DNA from: Chlamydomonas sphaeroides
Lineage: Eukaryota > Chlorophyta > Chlorophyceae > Chlamydomonadales > Chlamydomonadaceae
Reading direction: 5' to 3'
Length of the DNA stretch: 18,093 nucleotides
Assembly (NCBI GenBank): GCA_001662425.1
Contig: BDDC01000769.1
Span: forward strand, 25,616 to 43,708
Shown here: positions 1-10,090 of the stretch, piece after piece
Layout: every line of letters begins with the position of its first letter
Position numbering within the stretch: position 1 is the stretch's first letter
Made by a program: the position numbers and the translations under genes
Notes under the pieces: generated by a model
Told to the model about the DNA's origin: nothing
Databases searched by the model: none
What the model saw: only the letters and a program-made list of their open reading frames with translations

Positions 1-1066
1 TGTCGCTAGCTAGCCTGGCAAACGAACCCGTGTCCGCCCATGTGTGAAGCGCGCTGTCTGCGGCGCAGCGAGAAGGAGCGTCGCAGGCCTGACAGTGTCC
101 ATAGCGGACGCACACCAATTCGTTACCCGACGGAGCGCGACTTGGAGAACATCTGTACCCACTGACAGGGGCCAGCTGGGGTGCTTCTGCGGCACCCCCT
201 CGCCGTCCCCGGCGCGGTGCGCGTCCTGTGCCAGTCGTAGCTTGGGTGGGGCCAGGAGGGGGCGGGACGCGGGGGACAACGACAGGAGCGTGCTCACAGG
301 CGGGCGGCGTGTGGAGGAAACCCGGCGCAGGCTACAGCCATATGTTCGTGATGCCTTGCTACGTTGACAGCAGTTCGCGGGTCCGAACGCGGCGCATCAG
401 CTGATGTTGTCCTGATGAGGCTCGACCGTCGCCACCAACCGCTTCTAGTCAGCGCATGTCATATGTAGTGCGACCGCTATTCTAATACAAAACTTGTCGA
501 TTCGACGTTCTTGAAAAAGGTCGTTGGCTCCCGCTGGTGTCAATTCATATTCAAGGACCCAAATTGATAGCGCATAGCATGATCTGGGGCATTGAAGCAG
601 GATGGGGTGTCGAGGGGCCCAGGCCACTCGGGCAAAAGAGTTCGCACTAATCGTCTCCTTCCAATTCACGCCTGCAAAATGCATTCTTGTGTCACAATTC
701 AGTATACTATATCGATGTGTCCTACGCTCTGACCTCCGGGAGCACCTCCAGATGGAACGGCGCAGACACGAATGTGGAGTTCACATGCGCACGTAGTGCT
801 GTTTGCTTGAGCTGGCAGACACAACCTTACCCAAAGACCACTTACCCAGAGACTACGCACTTGCAAATTATACACACACCTGACCACACCCTACCGCGCC
901 AAACTGTCTCATACACGGGGTGACGCCCACCTTGACGATAAGCTTACGCAAAGCATCTCTCTTGACGTCTTGCAATCCAGCTTGCTTTGAGTGCTTGGTT
1001 GCGTAACAGGCTCGCACGGCAGGGGCGCTGCGCGCGCTGCGCGCGCCGGCCCCAGACGCCTTTGCC
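1..1066. other. Upstream/intergenic region of the kinase gene
   Basis: No gene is supported here. The first 370 bases are GC-rich and open in more than one frame on both strands, with no recognisable motif; they could be the edge of a neighbouring gene or plain intergenic DNA. From about 400 to 1000 the base composition is visibly richer in A and T than the rest of the window, which fits a promoter and 5' UTR for the kinase gene starting at 1067. TATA-like strings occur near 700-715 and 865-870, but their distance from any transcription start is unknown. A GC-only alternating stretch at about 1024-1048 could fold. A TAA at 1004-1006 is in frame with the kinase and closes its reading frame upstream. 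Confidence 0.4.
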
Positions 1067-4000
1067 ATGGGGCGTATGAGAGCTATATTCGCAGCTTGTT
1101 TCGCTCCTCAAATACCGAGCCACGCGGAGGAGGCGGAGCGCGCTGTGCCGAGCGCAGCAGCGAAAACGGAGCTCTTCAGCGCCTCGGCGTGCTCCTCACA
1201 GCGAGCAGGCAGCGACACAGTCGGTCTTTCTGCTTCAGATTCTAGCGCCTCGGTGGTGCTGCACGACGGAATTTGTATCGACGCGCATGGCCTGCCGGAG
1301 GCTCGCGCCGCGCAAGTACCAGCGGCGGCAGCGGCTGTTGTGGACACAAGAGTTCAAATGAGCGGAAAAGGCTCAGCCTTGTCCAGCAGTGCGCCCGACA
1401 CTGGTTCCGGCAGCGTATCGGTTCGCTCGGTAGTCAACGGCATCCCTCGACTGCTCGATGGGCCTGCGCCCGCCGGCGGCGGCCAAGTCTTCCTTGACGG
1501 AGCTGACAAGGGCGTTACCATGGGGTCATACCTCTCGTGCGGCCTCAGCCCGTTCAGCTGCTCGGCGGCGGTGCCATTCGATTCCAACTTCAAGCCTCGG
1601 CCGCACGCAAGGTACCGTACACCCCAAAACCCCAGTCGAGCCAAGCTGCGCAAACACCTTTGAAATCCATATGCTTGCTGCAGCTACGCCTGGCTGCCGA
1701 CTCCCGCTAGGGCGCATACCGAAGCCGCGGCTTCGCCAAACCCCAAAACCCAAACCCTAACCCCGCCCCCCCCCCTCTGCGTGCCACCTCCCCTGCTCTC
1801 TCCCTCCCACAGCACAACCACCTCCGACGCCGAGACCCTGGCCAACATCACCGGCCTGACAGAGCTCACGCTCCACCTCACGCCCGAGGACTCCCCAGCG
1901 CAGTACTCGGCCATTTCCAGCGAGGGAGGCCACACCGGCTTCTCCGGCCTCATGGCCGCCGCCACCGTGCTAGGCGCCGCGCTGCTGCCCGACCGCGCCG
2001 CCTCCAACCAACCCAACCACCCCGGCTCCCGCCGCCCCTCGCTGCTGCCCGGCCACCACCGCCACTACACGACACACGCCGACAGCGCCGCCGCCGCCGC
2101 CGCGGCGGCGATGCACGCCGGCAGCGCCGCCGTCAGCAGCGTCACCGCCCCCGCCGACGCGGACCCCGAGTCGCCCTTCGCCACGGCGCGCCGGCTGCTG
2201 CCCGACTCGTCCCGCCGGCTGTCTTCGGTCGCCGCCAACGCCGACACCATGCCGCGCATCCTCAGCTCCTCCCTCGCCTCCTCCTCCATGCGCCTCTCGC
2301 TGCCCTCCGTCACCTCGTCCAACCTGCCGCACCGCGCCTCGCTCGTGCCCGATGCCAGCGTCCACGGCTCCACGCCCAACAGCTCGGCTCCTCAGGTGTC
2401 CACAGACGGCTCGGCGCGAGCGCCCAGCGGCGGCAGCGTGCTGTCGCACATGCCCGGCGGCCCCTTCGCGCGCTACTCCACCGGCCAGGACCCATGGGCC
2501 GCGCCCGTCGGCAACGGCGTCGCCTGCTCCCTGCGCGACCGCCAGCCCTCCCGCGCCACTATGGCCCTCGGCGGCGGCGGCGGCGGCGGGCCACCGCCGC
2601 CGCCGTCGCTGACGGGCATGACCACGTCCGGTGCCGACGACGCCGACGGCGACTCGCCGGTGACGGCGCCGTCGGCGTTCTCCGGCCGGCTGCCGCTGCC
2701 GTCGCTGCCGTCCATGCCGTCGCTGGGTGGCGAGGAAAGCTGCGGTCCGCACCCGGCCGAGCATTTCCTCAAGCTCACGGACATCGAGACGTGCGCCGCT
2801 GAGCTGCACGACCTGTCGTTCGTGGGCTCGGGCGCCGGCGGCAACGTGTACACCGGCACCTGGTGTGGGGTGAGTGCGGCGGGGCTGGGCTGGCGTGAGG
2901 CGCGGCTCAGCGCCCAAGGGGCCAGGGGGACGCTACGCCACAGGCCCTCTGCGGGGGGTGCCATTGCCGTGGCGCAGGCCACTCGGCCGTGCGACGGCTG
3001 CGCCTGCACCGCTTACGTTACGTCATGCCACGCCCGACCCACATTGACCCACATCGACCCACATCGACCCACATGGCGCTGGCAGCCCCACAACCTGAAA
3101 CTCTGCGCCCGGCTGCGAGGCTGCGGATGTTCCGCTGACGTCCTCCATCCCTGCCCGCCCCCCGTTTGCCCGCAGGTGCCGGTGGCGGCCAAGTTCATGC
3201 TGTCCGGCGACGCCGGCTCGCTCGTCCGGCAGCAGCGCGAGGCGGCGCTCTGCCGGCTGGCCTCGCACCCGCACCTGGTGCAGGTGGGCTTGAGAGGGGT
3301 AACGGGGGGGAAGGGGACGGAGATGTGTGTGTGGGGGGGGGAGATGGGAGGTGAGAGAGGAGGAGCGTGTGTGTTCAGTGTTCAGTGTTAGGGACAGTAG
3401 TACAACAGCGTGTGTGTGTGGGTTAGGCGGCGCTGCGTCGACCGGCTCCCCACCTGCGGCAGATGGGGCCGATGATGCGAGTTGCTAGCGAAAGCAGTTG
3501 CAAATCTTTGACCGTTGCCATGGTTTCATGGCCCCGCAGACGTACGCCATCGCCCAGGACCGACTTACGCCGGCGCACTTTAACGCGCCCGCGGAGCCCG
3601 GTACGGCCCAGCGCAGGGGAGGGGGAGCGGCGGGTGTGGCAGCAGCGCAGGGCGGTGTGGGCGCGCTGGCTCAAGCCCCCTGGCCACACCCAACATGACC
3701 TGCCGCGGATTCTGTCTTGTGGTGCTTTGGCCAAAACAGCACTGGGGGTTGAACAAGGGCGACGCCCCGTGCCCCCACGCCCCCTTTCGCCACGCCGCCC
3801 AAGCCCTCAACCCCTCCGCCCCCCGCTCCCCCCACAGCCGCGCTGCGCTCCAACATGGACCTCCTCACCACCAGTACCGTGCACGGTACGGCGGCCGACC
3901 TGTACGGCACCACCAACCTGAGCCGCTCCGTGTCGGTCGAGCTGTCGGCCGCGGGCCGCGCCTCCGCCACCATGCTCTTCTCCAACTTCACCTCCACCAT

Positions 4001-6979
4001 GGCCGCCGCCGCCGCCGGCGGTCCGGCGGCGGCGCCGTCGCCCGGCGGCGCCGCCGCCGGCGACATGGAGGCTCTCAACCCGCTCGGCGCCTTCTACTCG
4101 ACCGGCAACAACGCGGTGTCGGGCACACAGCCCTCGGTGGCGGCGGCGCTGGGCACGCTCGGCGGGCCGTCGTCGGCGTCCGGCGGCGGCGCGCCGCCGC
4201 CGCAGCAGTACGGCAGGACCTCGCTGCGGGTCATGGCGCAGACGCAACAGGCGGCCGTGTCACGCGCCAGCATCGGCGCGCGGCCGCCCGGCGGCGGCCG
4301 TCGGGGACCGCCGCCGCACACGCCGTCGCTGCCGCACCTCGCCACCGGCCGGCCGAACAACATGGCCGTCGGCAAGTCCGGCGGCGGCGGTTGCGCCTGC
4401 CACGTCCCGTCGCCGCGCGGCGGCGCGGGCTCGTGGCGGGCGGACCTGCCGCGCCGCGGCGGCAGCGGGCTGTCGGCGGTGCGCGGCTCGGCGGCTTGCG
4501 GCACGCCGCCGGGGGGCTGCGGTGCGGGGCCGCACTCGCCGCTGGCCACGGCCATCAGCACGGTGGACATGGAGGGCAGCCCCTACCAGGTACGGCACGA
4601 CCGTACGACAGGAGGCATGCGCGTACGACACGGCTGGTCCACTCGGGGGGCGCGTGCACGGCTCTGCCCTGCGGCCACGTGCGCTGCAGCCGGGCGCAAG
4701 CCGCCACGCTAGCCACATCCCGCACCTCGCGCCCAATGCCCACGGCCCGCTGATGTCCTTAACCCACTTGACCCACATGACCCACTTGACCCACATGCCG
4801 TGTGCGCCATGGGCCGCTGCAGATGGACGGCAAGGCCGACTCGTTCGAGATCGCGGCGGGCGACCCCGGCGGCGGCCTGCTGGTGTTCACGCTGCAGGAC
4901 GTGCTGATGCACATCGGCGCGCGGCCGGGCCAGTGGCTCACCGTCATCGTCATGGAGGGTGGGTCGCGACCCGCGTTGCGCCGCGACTCGCGGCGCGACC
5001 CGAGTTGTGTCGCGACCCGCGCCGTGCCATATGCTGCCGTTCAGCTCGCGCTCGTACGCCCGTGTGCGTATGATCGCATCCGGCCATGCTTCTAGTGGCC
5101 TACCGCTGGCCCACCCCTTCCCTCCCTGCCACCCTCCCTGCCTCCCTCCGCCCCGCCCCTGCCCCCCCAGAGATGGACCGCGGCTCGCTGCACGCCTGCA
5201 TCCACGGCGGCGCCTTCCACCCCGACTCCTCCAAGCTGTCCAAGCGCCACCGCGTGCGCGGCATCGTGCGCACGCTGGTCGAGGTGGCGCAGGGCATGGC
5301 GCACTTGCACAGCTCGGGCCTGGTGCACGGCGACCTCAAGCCCGCCAACGTGCTGCTCAAGGCCAACGCCCGCGACGCGCGCGGCTTCATCGCCAAGGTG
5401 CGCCGCAAAGCGTGTCGTCACGCGTGTCGTCAAGCGCGCCGTCACGCGCCTGTAGCACCCTGCGGCCCCTGTGTGAAGTGCCAGGTAGATCGTGGCGCGT
5501 CAAACGGTGTGTCGTTGCGCGCGACCTGTTGTCATCGTCAGCGGCCGTACGCACGCGTCCAAGCCGCGCTGGCGCCGTACCGGCAGCCCCCTGACCTGGC
5601 CCTGCCCGCCTGCCCCTCCTGCCGCTGCCCGCCTCGTGGTCCCGCGTGCATGCGCGCAGGTGGCGGATTTCGGCCTGGCACGCGCCGCGGGCGAGGGCGC
5701 CGGAGTGGCCACCACCAGCATCTCGGAGTGGGGCACCGTCATGTACACCGCGCCCGAGGTGGGTGTGGACCGGGCCTAGCAGACCTGGGTCTCGATGTTA
5801 TACGGTTATCATCACTATGACTATGACAATGATTATGTACTGTATTGACTCTGACCTCCGTGTGTGCCGCGGTGGGCACCGCCACGCTTACCGCGCCCGA
5901 GCTGAGCACCAACACAGCCCGCGCTCACCGGTGTGGAGGTGCGGCATGTTGTGCTAGCCAGTAGCCACCACCCGTCAACCAGGCCGCTCGCCCCGCCCCT
6001 TGCTTATCACGCCTGCCCCTCCCCCCCATCACCGTCTCGGTCAGGTCTTCAACGGCCGCTCGGGGCCGCCCTCGGACGTGTATAGCTTCGGCGCCCTCAC
6101 CTGGCATCTGACCACCGGCCAGCTACCGCACGAGGTGGGGAGGAGGAGGGTTGGTTTAAGGGTATTATTTGACACGGGGTCTAGGGTTTCGACGGGGTGC
6201 CAGCTGCCGCACCTGACCACCGGCCAGCTGCCGCACGAGGTGGGGGGTGGGAGCTGGGGTTTGGGGTTTTGAGGTTGACACGGTGCCAGCTGTCAGCCGC
6301 CGCGCGAGGTGAGGCCACACGGTGGGGGCCTGTGAAAGACCCGGCTCGAGCCCGACCTCAACCCAGCACGAACCCTGCCCCTCTCCCCCTGCTCCTCCCC
6401 TTGCCCAGGACGTCAACCCCTTTGCCATCATGCTTGCCGTTAGCAAGGGAGAGCTGCCGCTCGACTGGCCCGCCTCCGTGCCGCGCCCGCTGCGCAAGCT
6501 GGGCCAGCTGTGCATGCAGCACGAGGCGGGCGCACGGCCCAGATTCGCGCAGATCGTGCGCGCGCTGATGCGGCTGGAGGGCAAGTGAGTGCCGGCGGCA
6601 GAGCCCGAGGGGCGCGCGGCTGGGCTCGGGCGCTCAGCGTGCGCGGCGCTGCCGTCAGCCAGCAGGTCCGCGGCCGCCCCCGGGGTCGCGCCCGGGCGCT
6701 TCGCAGCAGCCAGCATGCGCTGTGGTGTGTGTGTCATGCGCGCCTCACGCGCTCCTGCGGTCCGCCGTGCCAATCTTGCCGCCCACACCCTGCCGCTCCA
6801 TCCCCCTCCCCCCCCCGCCTTCCCCCCTAAGGATGCGCATGTGCTCCCTCGGCTCCACGGCCTCCTTTGGCGCCAGCGGCTCCAAGCCCGGCACGCCACG
6901 CGCCGTCGCCGGCTCCGCCACGGCTGCAGGCCCCGGCGGCGGCGGCGGCGGCGGCTCCTTCATGCGTCGCGTGCTGTGA
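1067..6979 (+). CDS. Protein kinase, tyrosine-kinase-like (TKL) type, complete 11-exon gene
   Basis: Predicted Ser/Thr (possibly dual-specificity) kinase; substrate unknown. Exons: 1067-1611, 1813-2869, 3176-3283, 3540-3600, 3838-4589, 4823-4958, 5171-5397, 5660-5758, 6045-6134, 6409-6584, 6832-6979. All ten introns are GT-AG (201-306 nt), phases agree at each junction, and the total is 1132 aa plus stop. The start is the first ATG after the in-frame TAA at 1004-1006 and has gcc before it and G after it. Residues 1 to about 510 are a Ser/Ala/Gly-rich N-terminal region without recognised domains. The kinase domain has the Gly loop GSGAGGNV (520-527), beta-3 VAAK (K540), a likely alpha-C Glu (E556), catalytic loop HGDLKPAN (939-946, Gly replacing the Arg of HRD), DFG (965-967), APE (993-995), SDVYSFG, and a closing RPRF block. 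A low-complexity insert of about 250 residues (591-841) sits between the HPHLVQTYAI block and the following beta-5 region. The C-terminal tail is Gly/Ser-rich. I see no clear signal peptide or membrane span. The fold call is firm; substrate and role are unknown. Confidence 0.9.
3036..3075 (+). repeat. Intronic tandem repeat, four copies of a 10-mer
   Basis: Four head-to-tail copies of GACCCACATN lie in kinase intron 2 (2870-3175), at 3036, 3046, 3056 and 3066, ending about 100 nt before the acceptor. A close relative of the unit recurs in intron 5 at 4762-4797. Confidence 0.85.
4762..4797 (+). repeat. Intronic tandem repeat, four copies of a 9-mer
   Basis: Alternating ACCCACTTG and ACCCACATG units repeat four times and end 25 nt before the acceptor of kinase intron 5 (4590-4822). 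The shared core ACCCAC matches the repeat in intron 2 of the same gene. Confidence 0.85.
5410..5445 (+). repeat. Intronic tandem repeat, three copies of a 12-mer
   Basis: Three 12-nt units start 13 nt inside kinase intron 7: GCGTGTCGTCAC, GCGTGTCGTCAA and GCGCGCCGTCAC. They are short and imperfect, with no known role. Confidence 0.75.
5872..5901 (+). repeat. Degenerate copy of the end of kinase exon 8 inside intron 8
   Basis: This stretch resembles the last 31 nt of exon 8 (5728-5758), which encode the end of the activation segment up to the APE motif. The 3' part, ACCGCGCCCGAG, is identical; the middle has several substitutions and there is a one-base gap. Where exon 8 is followed by the donor GT, the copy is followed by CT, so it has no donor. 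A TAG stop lies in frame just after exon 8 (5777-5779), so the copy cannot be reached by read-through. Confidence 0.7.
6213..6245 (+). repeat. In-frame copy of the exon 9 tail plus its splice donor inside intron 9
   Basis: The last 27 nt of exon 9 (6108-6134, encoding LTTGQLPHE) and the following donor GTGGGG are repeated 105 nt downstream with one visible base change (CTA to CTG). The second GT is at 6240-6241. The 105 nt between the two donors (6135-6239) contain no stop in the exon 9 frame, so use of the second donor would add 35 residues. Partial further echoes lie at 6201-6212 and about 6282-6313. Confidence 0.85.
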
Positions 6980-7259
6980 GGCGGCGGCGGCGGGAGCTGT
7001 GAGGCGCGGCTGTGTTGGACGGGCGGCGGCGGGCCCCCACTGCTGCGGCTGCCGTGAGGCGCTGGGCGGCTTTCCTGGCGGTAGCGGTGGCGGTGGCGGC
7101 GGCTCCGTCCTCCGCCGTGTACCGCGATGAGGCAGATGCCGGGCCAGCGGCGGGGGCGAGCAGCGGCGGCGCGCCAGGGCGCGGCCGGCCGTTGCCCCGC
7201 AACGGTCTCGTCTGAAGCCTGGCCCCAGGCGATGGCGACAGCGGCAGGGAACTGACGAG

Positions 7260-7262
<3 letters not shown>

Positions 7263-7291
<29 letters not shown>
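7263..7291 (+). repeat. GA dinucleotide microsatellite
   Basis: An uninterrupted GA run of about 14 units is followed by a G run and a second short GA stretch to about 7312. It lies in the presumed kinase 3' UTR. Confidence 0.9.
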
Positions 7292-7299
<8 letters not shown>

Positions 7300-8706
7300 A
7301 CCGAGAGAGAGGACGAGTCGGGCCGGCGGCGTGGCGGCGTGCGGCCTGCGCTGCGCCTTGCCTGGAGCGAAGGCGTGTGCGCCCCAACGGGCTACCTACA
7401 GCGACAAGCGAGTCGGGGCTGGTACGAGCGAACGAAGGAGGGGAGCCTGAGGGAGCGCGAGGCGCGAGCAAGCAAGCAGGCGATGATGGGTTGCGCCGGC
7501 CGCTATCCTATGTTTACGGCCAGATAATGGGGCGGGTGGTCTCATATCGCGCTAGTTTCGTTGCGAGCTACGAGCGCGATACCACCGTATCACAACTGGC
7601 GGCTGATCCGAGAGAGGGCATGGGGTGTATGGAGCGGCGAGGAGACGCGACTGGAAAGGCATGAGACACAACGGAGCGGTGTGGGGCCATAGGCGGCGCA
7701 TGCGCGCGCGCAAGCGCGTAGTTCTTGCTGCCGCCGCCCGGTTTTGGACGGCAGGGAGCCGCATGGGTCGTGCGTTCTGGAGCGTGTCAGTGGCATTGAG
7801 CGCTCGCAGGGGGCCAAGCACGTCACTTCACAAGACACCAAAGCGAAGAGAGATGAGGACGGACATACACCCGGCGGGTGTGAGCGGGCTTGTACCGGCG
7901 CGCGCTGCCGTTTTGCGCGCGGCGCCCCTTTGAGCGACTGTGCGTGACTTTCTTACCGTGTCATCTGAATAAAGAGAGGCACGGCGAGTGGACGAGTGCG
8001 GGCATTATGCGTTTGGGCCGCAGATCGCTGCGCACTCCAGCCGCGCCGCGCCGTGGCTGATTCACTGCGCCACGGCGGCGGCGGCTCTTACGACGAGCAT
8101 GCGTTACGGCCGGGGGTCTTCACATATATGCCCCCGTGGCTGCTCGCTCCAGGACGATTCACCATTTGCTGCTGGGGGCCGCGACGCCCGTACGTCTCGT
8201 GGGTGCGCGCAGGTGCCCCCAGCTGCAGCTACCTTCCTTGTGACAGAAACCCACATTATTATTCGTGCACGGCGGCCGACGGCGGCTGCGGCCGCTCGCA
8301 CGTTGCGGCGCGCCGCGCGCCCCGTCACACGGGACTGCCTGCAGCCGTGCTGCGCCGTGCTGTGCTGTGCTGTGACGTGCTGTGTGCCGTGTGTGAACTT
8401 TTTACGCGCTGCGCCGCCTTTGCGCAGCGCCGTGCGTTACCGTGACGTGCCTCCGCGTGCGGGCCTACCTCCGCACGCCGTCTGCTGTGCGTGTGTGTGC
8501 GTGTTTTCTTGTGCCCCGGAACCCCTGTCTTGTCGACTTTGGAACGCGCGCGGCGCGCCCAGCTCATCGGACGTGCTTCCGCGCCCGTCACGTGACGCGC
8601 GCGGGCGAGCCGCTGTCTCCTTATTGTTCCCAAGGCCCCCGGGAGCTCCGCGTGTCCCGGGGGGCCGCCACCACTGCAGATACCCTAACTCCGCATGTCT
8701 GTGCCT

Positions 8707-8741
8707 GTTGCATTACGGTAGTTGCATTACGGTAGTTGCAT
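8707..8741 (+). repeat. 14-bp tandem repeat, 2.5 copies
   Basis: The unit GTTGCATTACGGTA occurs twice exactly (8707-8720, 8721-8734), followed by a half copy to 8741. No function is evident. Confidence 0.85.
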
Positions 8742-9089
8742 GCATGCCTGGAGGGAGCACGGACGCCCCTCTACACACAACGGCTGCTGCTGCTGCTGCT
8801 GTGTGCCTCGGCCGCTGTGTCGGCTGGCTGTCGACCGGCGGCACGCGCGGTATGTGTATCATAGTGCATCCTGTGTGTGGGCGGCGCCGTACTGCCGTAC
8901 TGCCGGCGTTGGCGGGACCTCTCCCGTCATGCCGCCGGCGGTAGCGCCCACCAACAAACGTGAGTCCTTGCTTTTACAACGGGTCACGCCTCCTAGCGGC
9001 TTCCGGTATATATGGGTGTGTGTGTGTGCGTGTGTGCGCTGAGCTGCTACCAGGCCCAGGCCGCCGCACGGGAAGGTGTGTGTTCCATC

Positions 9090-9094
9090 TGTAA
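9090..9094 (+). promoter_or_regulatory. Candidate poly(A) signal TGTAA, first of three
   Basis: TGTAA is the customary poly(A) signal in Chlamydomonas-like algae. This is the first one noticed downstream of the kinase stop, about 2.1 kb away, and it follows a GT-rich tract. Being a 5-mer, it carries little weight alone. Confidence 0.35.
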
Positions 9095-9433
9095 GTAAGT
9101 GCATGTGCGTACTAGTTCACCGGGCGGGGATTGTGTGTGTGCGTATTGGGGCGGCAGCGTGTGTACCCTTGGTGTGTACGACCGAGGGCGCGCGGTCCTG
9201 GCCCAGGGCGCTGCGCACGCCAGCGCCGGCACTCGTCCCGTGGTTGCTTGCCCGTGCAAGGCAGTGCGTGTCTGTGTTGGGTGCGTGCGTGTGCCTCCTG
9301 TGCGCCGGCCCTGTGCGTGGATAGGCCCTGGCGACTGGGCACGGCGATGTGAGGTGTGGCTGTTTACTTGCGTGCTTACCACGCCGGCTGAGGGCGGCTG
9401 AGGGCGCCCCCACCGCAAGCGCCGCCCGGCGGC

Positions 9434-9538
9434 CACAAGGCGCGCCGGCGGCTTCTTTTTGGCTTTTGCCTTTTCTTTTCTCTTTCTTTTTCCGTTTCTG
9501 TTTGTAATGTCTCAGCAGCACAAGGCGCGCCGGCGGCT
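9434..9538 (+). repeat. T-rich segment between two exact 20-bp direct repeats
   Basis: The 20-mer CACAAGGCGCGCCGGCGGCT is present at 9434-9453 and again at 9519-9538. Between them lie 65 nt that are strikingly T-rich for this window and contain TGTAA at 9503-9507. The arrangement could be a duplication of the flank or an insertion. Confidence 0.8.
9503..9507 (+). promoter_or_regulatory. Candidate poly(A) signal TGTAA, second of three
   Basis: This TGTAA sits at the end of a pyrimidine-rich stretch inside the 20-bp direct repeat pair. A T-rich upstream element makes it a reasonable candidate for the kinase 3' end, without other support. Confidence 0.35.
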
Positions 9539-9553
9539 GCGGAGGTTCCGGTA

Positions 9554-9592
9554 GTTCTTTCACAAGGGTTCTTTCACAAGGGTTCGTTCACA
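9554..9592 (+). repeat. 14-bp tandem repeat, two exact copies plus a partial
   Basis: GTTCTTTCACAAGG occurs at 9554-9567 and 9568-9581, followed by a diverged partial copy. The CACAAGG part is shared with the 20-bp direct repeats just upstream. Confidence 0.85.
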
Positions 9593-9783
9593 GCGGAAAA
9601 CACAAAAAAGAAGCGCGCGGCGTGTTGCAGCAGGCTGGCGCGGCGGAGGGAGGGGCCGGTGTGTGGGTGTGTGTTTTGTGTGCGAGGCACAGCGGTGTTC
9701 GGTGTGCTGCTCACGCATGAAGCACGTGACAGGCCCCGGCGGCGAGTCAGGCCGGCGATGTGTGTTCCTCATCCCTCAGATAG

Positions 9784-10090
9784 TTGTGTGTCACGTGCAT
9801 GCCATGGATCGTACGGGAGCGTACGGCAACGCATGCTCTCGCCTTGGCTCCGTACGGCACTTGGGCGTCTGGCGCCGCCGGTGCGCGCGGACGCATGTGC
9901 ACGTGTGTGTGTGTGTGGGTGTGTGACTTGTGTCTCCTGCACGCTACGCAGCTCACGGGCGGCTGGAGCGTCATGCATGCGCGTATGGCAACGCATGGGC
10001 CCCGGCATGGGTCGAGCCACTCCCACATGCCCTGCATGCAGCTGCTGCGTCGGTGCCGCAGGTGTGTGACGTGCGTCTCCTGCACGCGTT
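9784..10090 (+). repeat. Degenerate longer-period repeats in GT-rich DNA
   Basis: A block of about 25 nt around GTGTGTGAC followed by GTCTCCTGCACGC occurs near 9919-9946 and again near 10061-10088. Another 17-mer, GCGTAYGGCAACGCATG, occurs at 9819-9835 and 9981-9997. The spacings differ (about 142 and 162), so this looks like overlapping diverged duplications rather than a clean satellite. Confidence 0.5.

Noticed and set aside
44..367. 107-codon + frame at the left edge
   Set aside because: No motif, no splice-supported continuation, and the opposite strand is equally open. Left as unassigned upstream DNA.
1970..2917. 315-codon minus frame opposite kinase exon 2
   Set aside because: It is the antisense shadow of the GC-biased coding exon and consists of Arg/Gly/Ala/Val runs.
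6582..6588. Kinase ending at the TGA at 6586-6588
   Set aside because: The sequence at 6585 is a perfect GTGAGT donor. Splicing to the acceptor before 6832 keeps the frame, restores the Lys codon, and makes the total a whole number of codons with a TGA at 6977-6979. Retention of this intron would give the shorter form, so it stays a minor alternative.
7968..7973. AATAAA as the kinase poly(A) signal
   Set aside because: Green algae of this type normally use TGTAA, and a 6-mer can occur by chance. Not excluded, but not listed as a feature.
9013..10070. GT-rich repeats as a possible telomere-like or CRISPR array
   Set aside because: The repeats are irregular dinucleotide tracts with no constant spacers or telomere unit. 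They fit GT-rich algal UTR or intergenic DNA.
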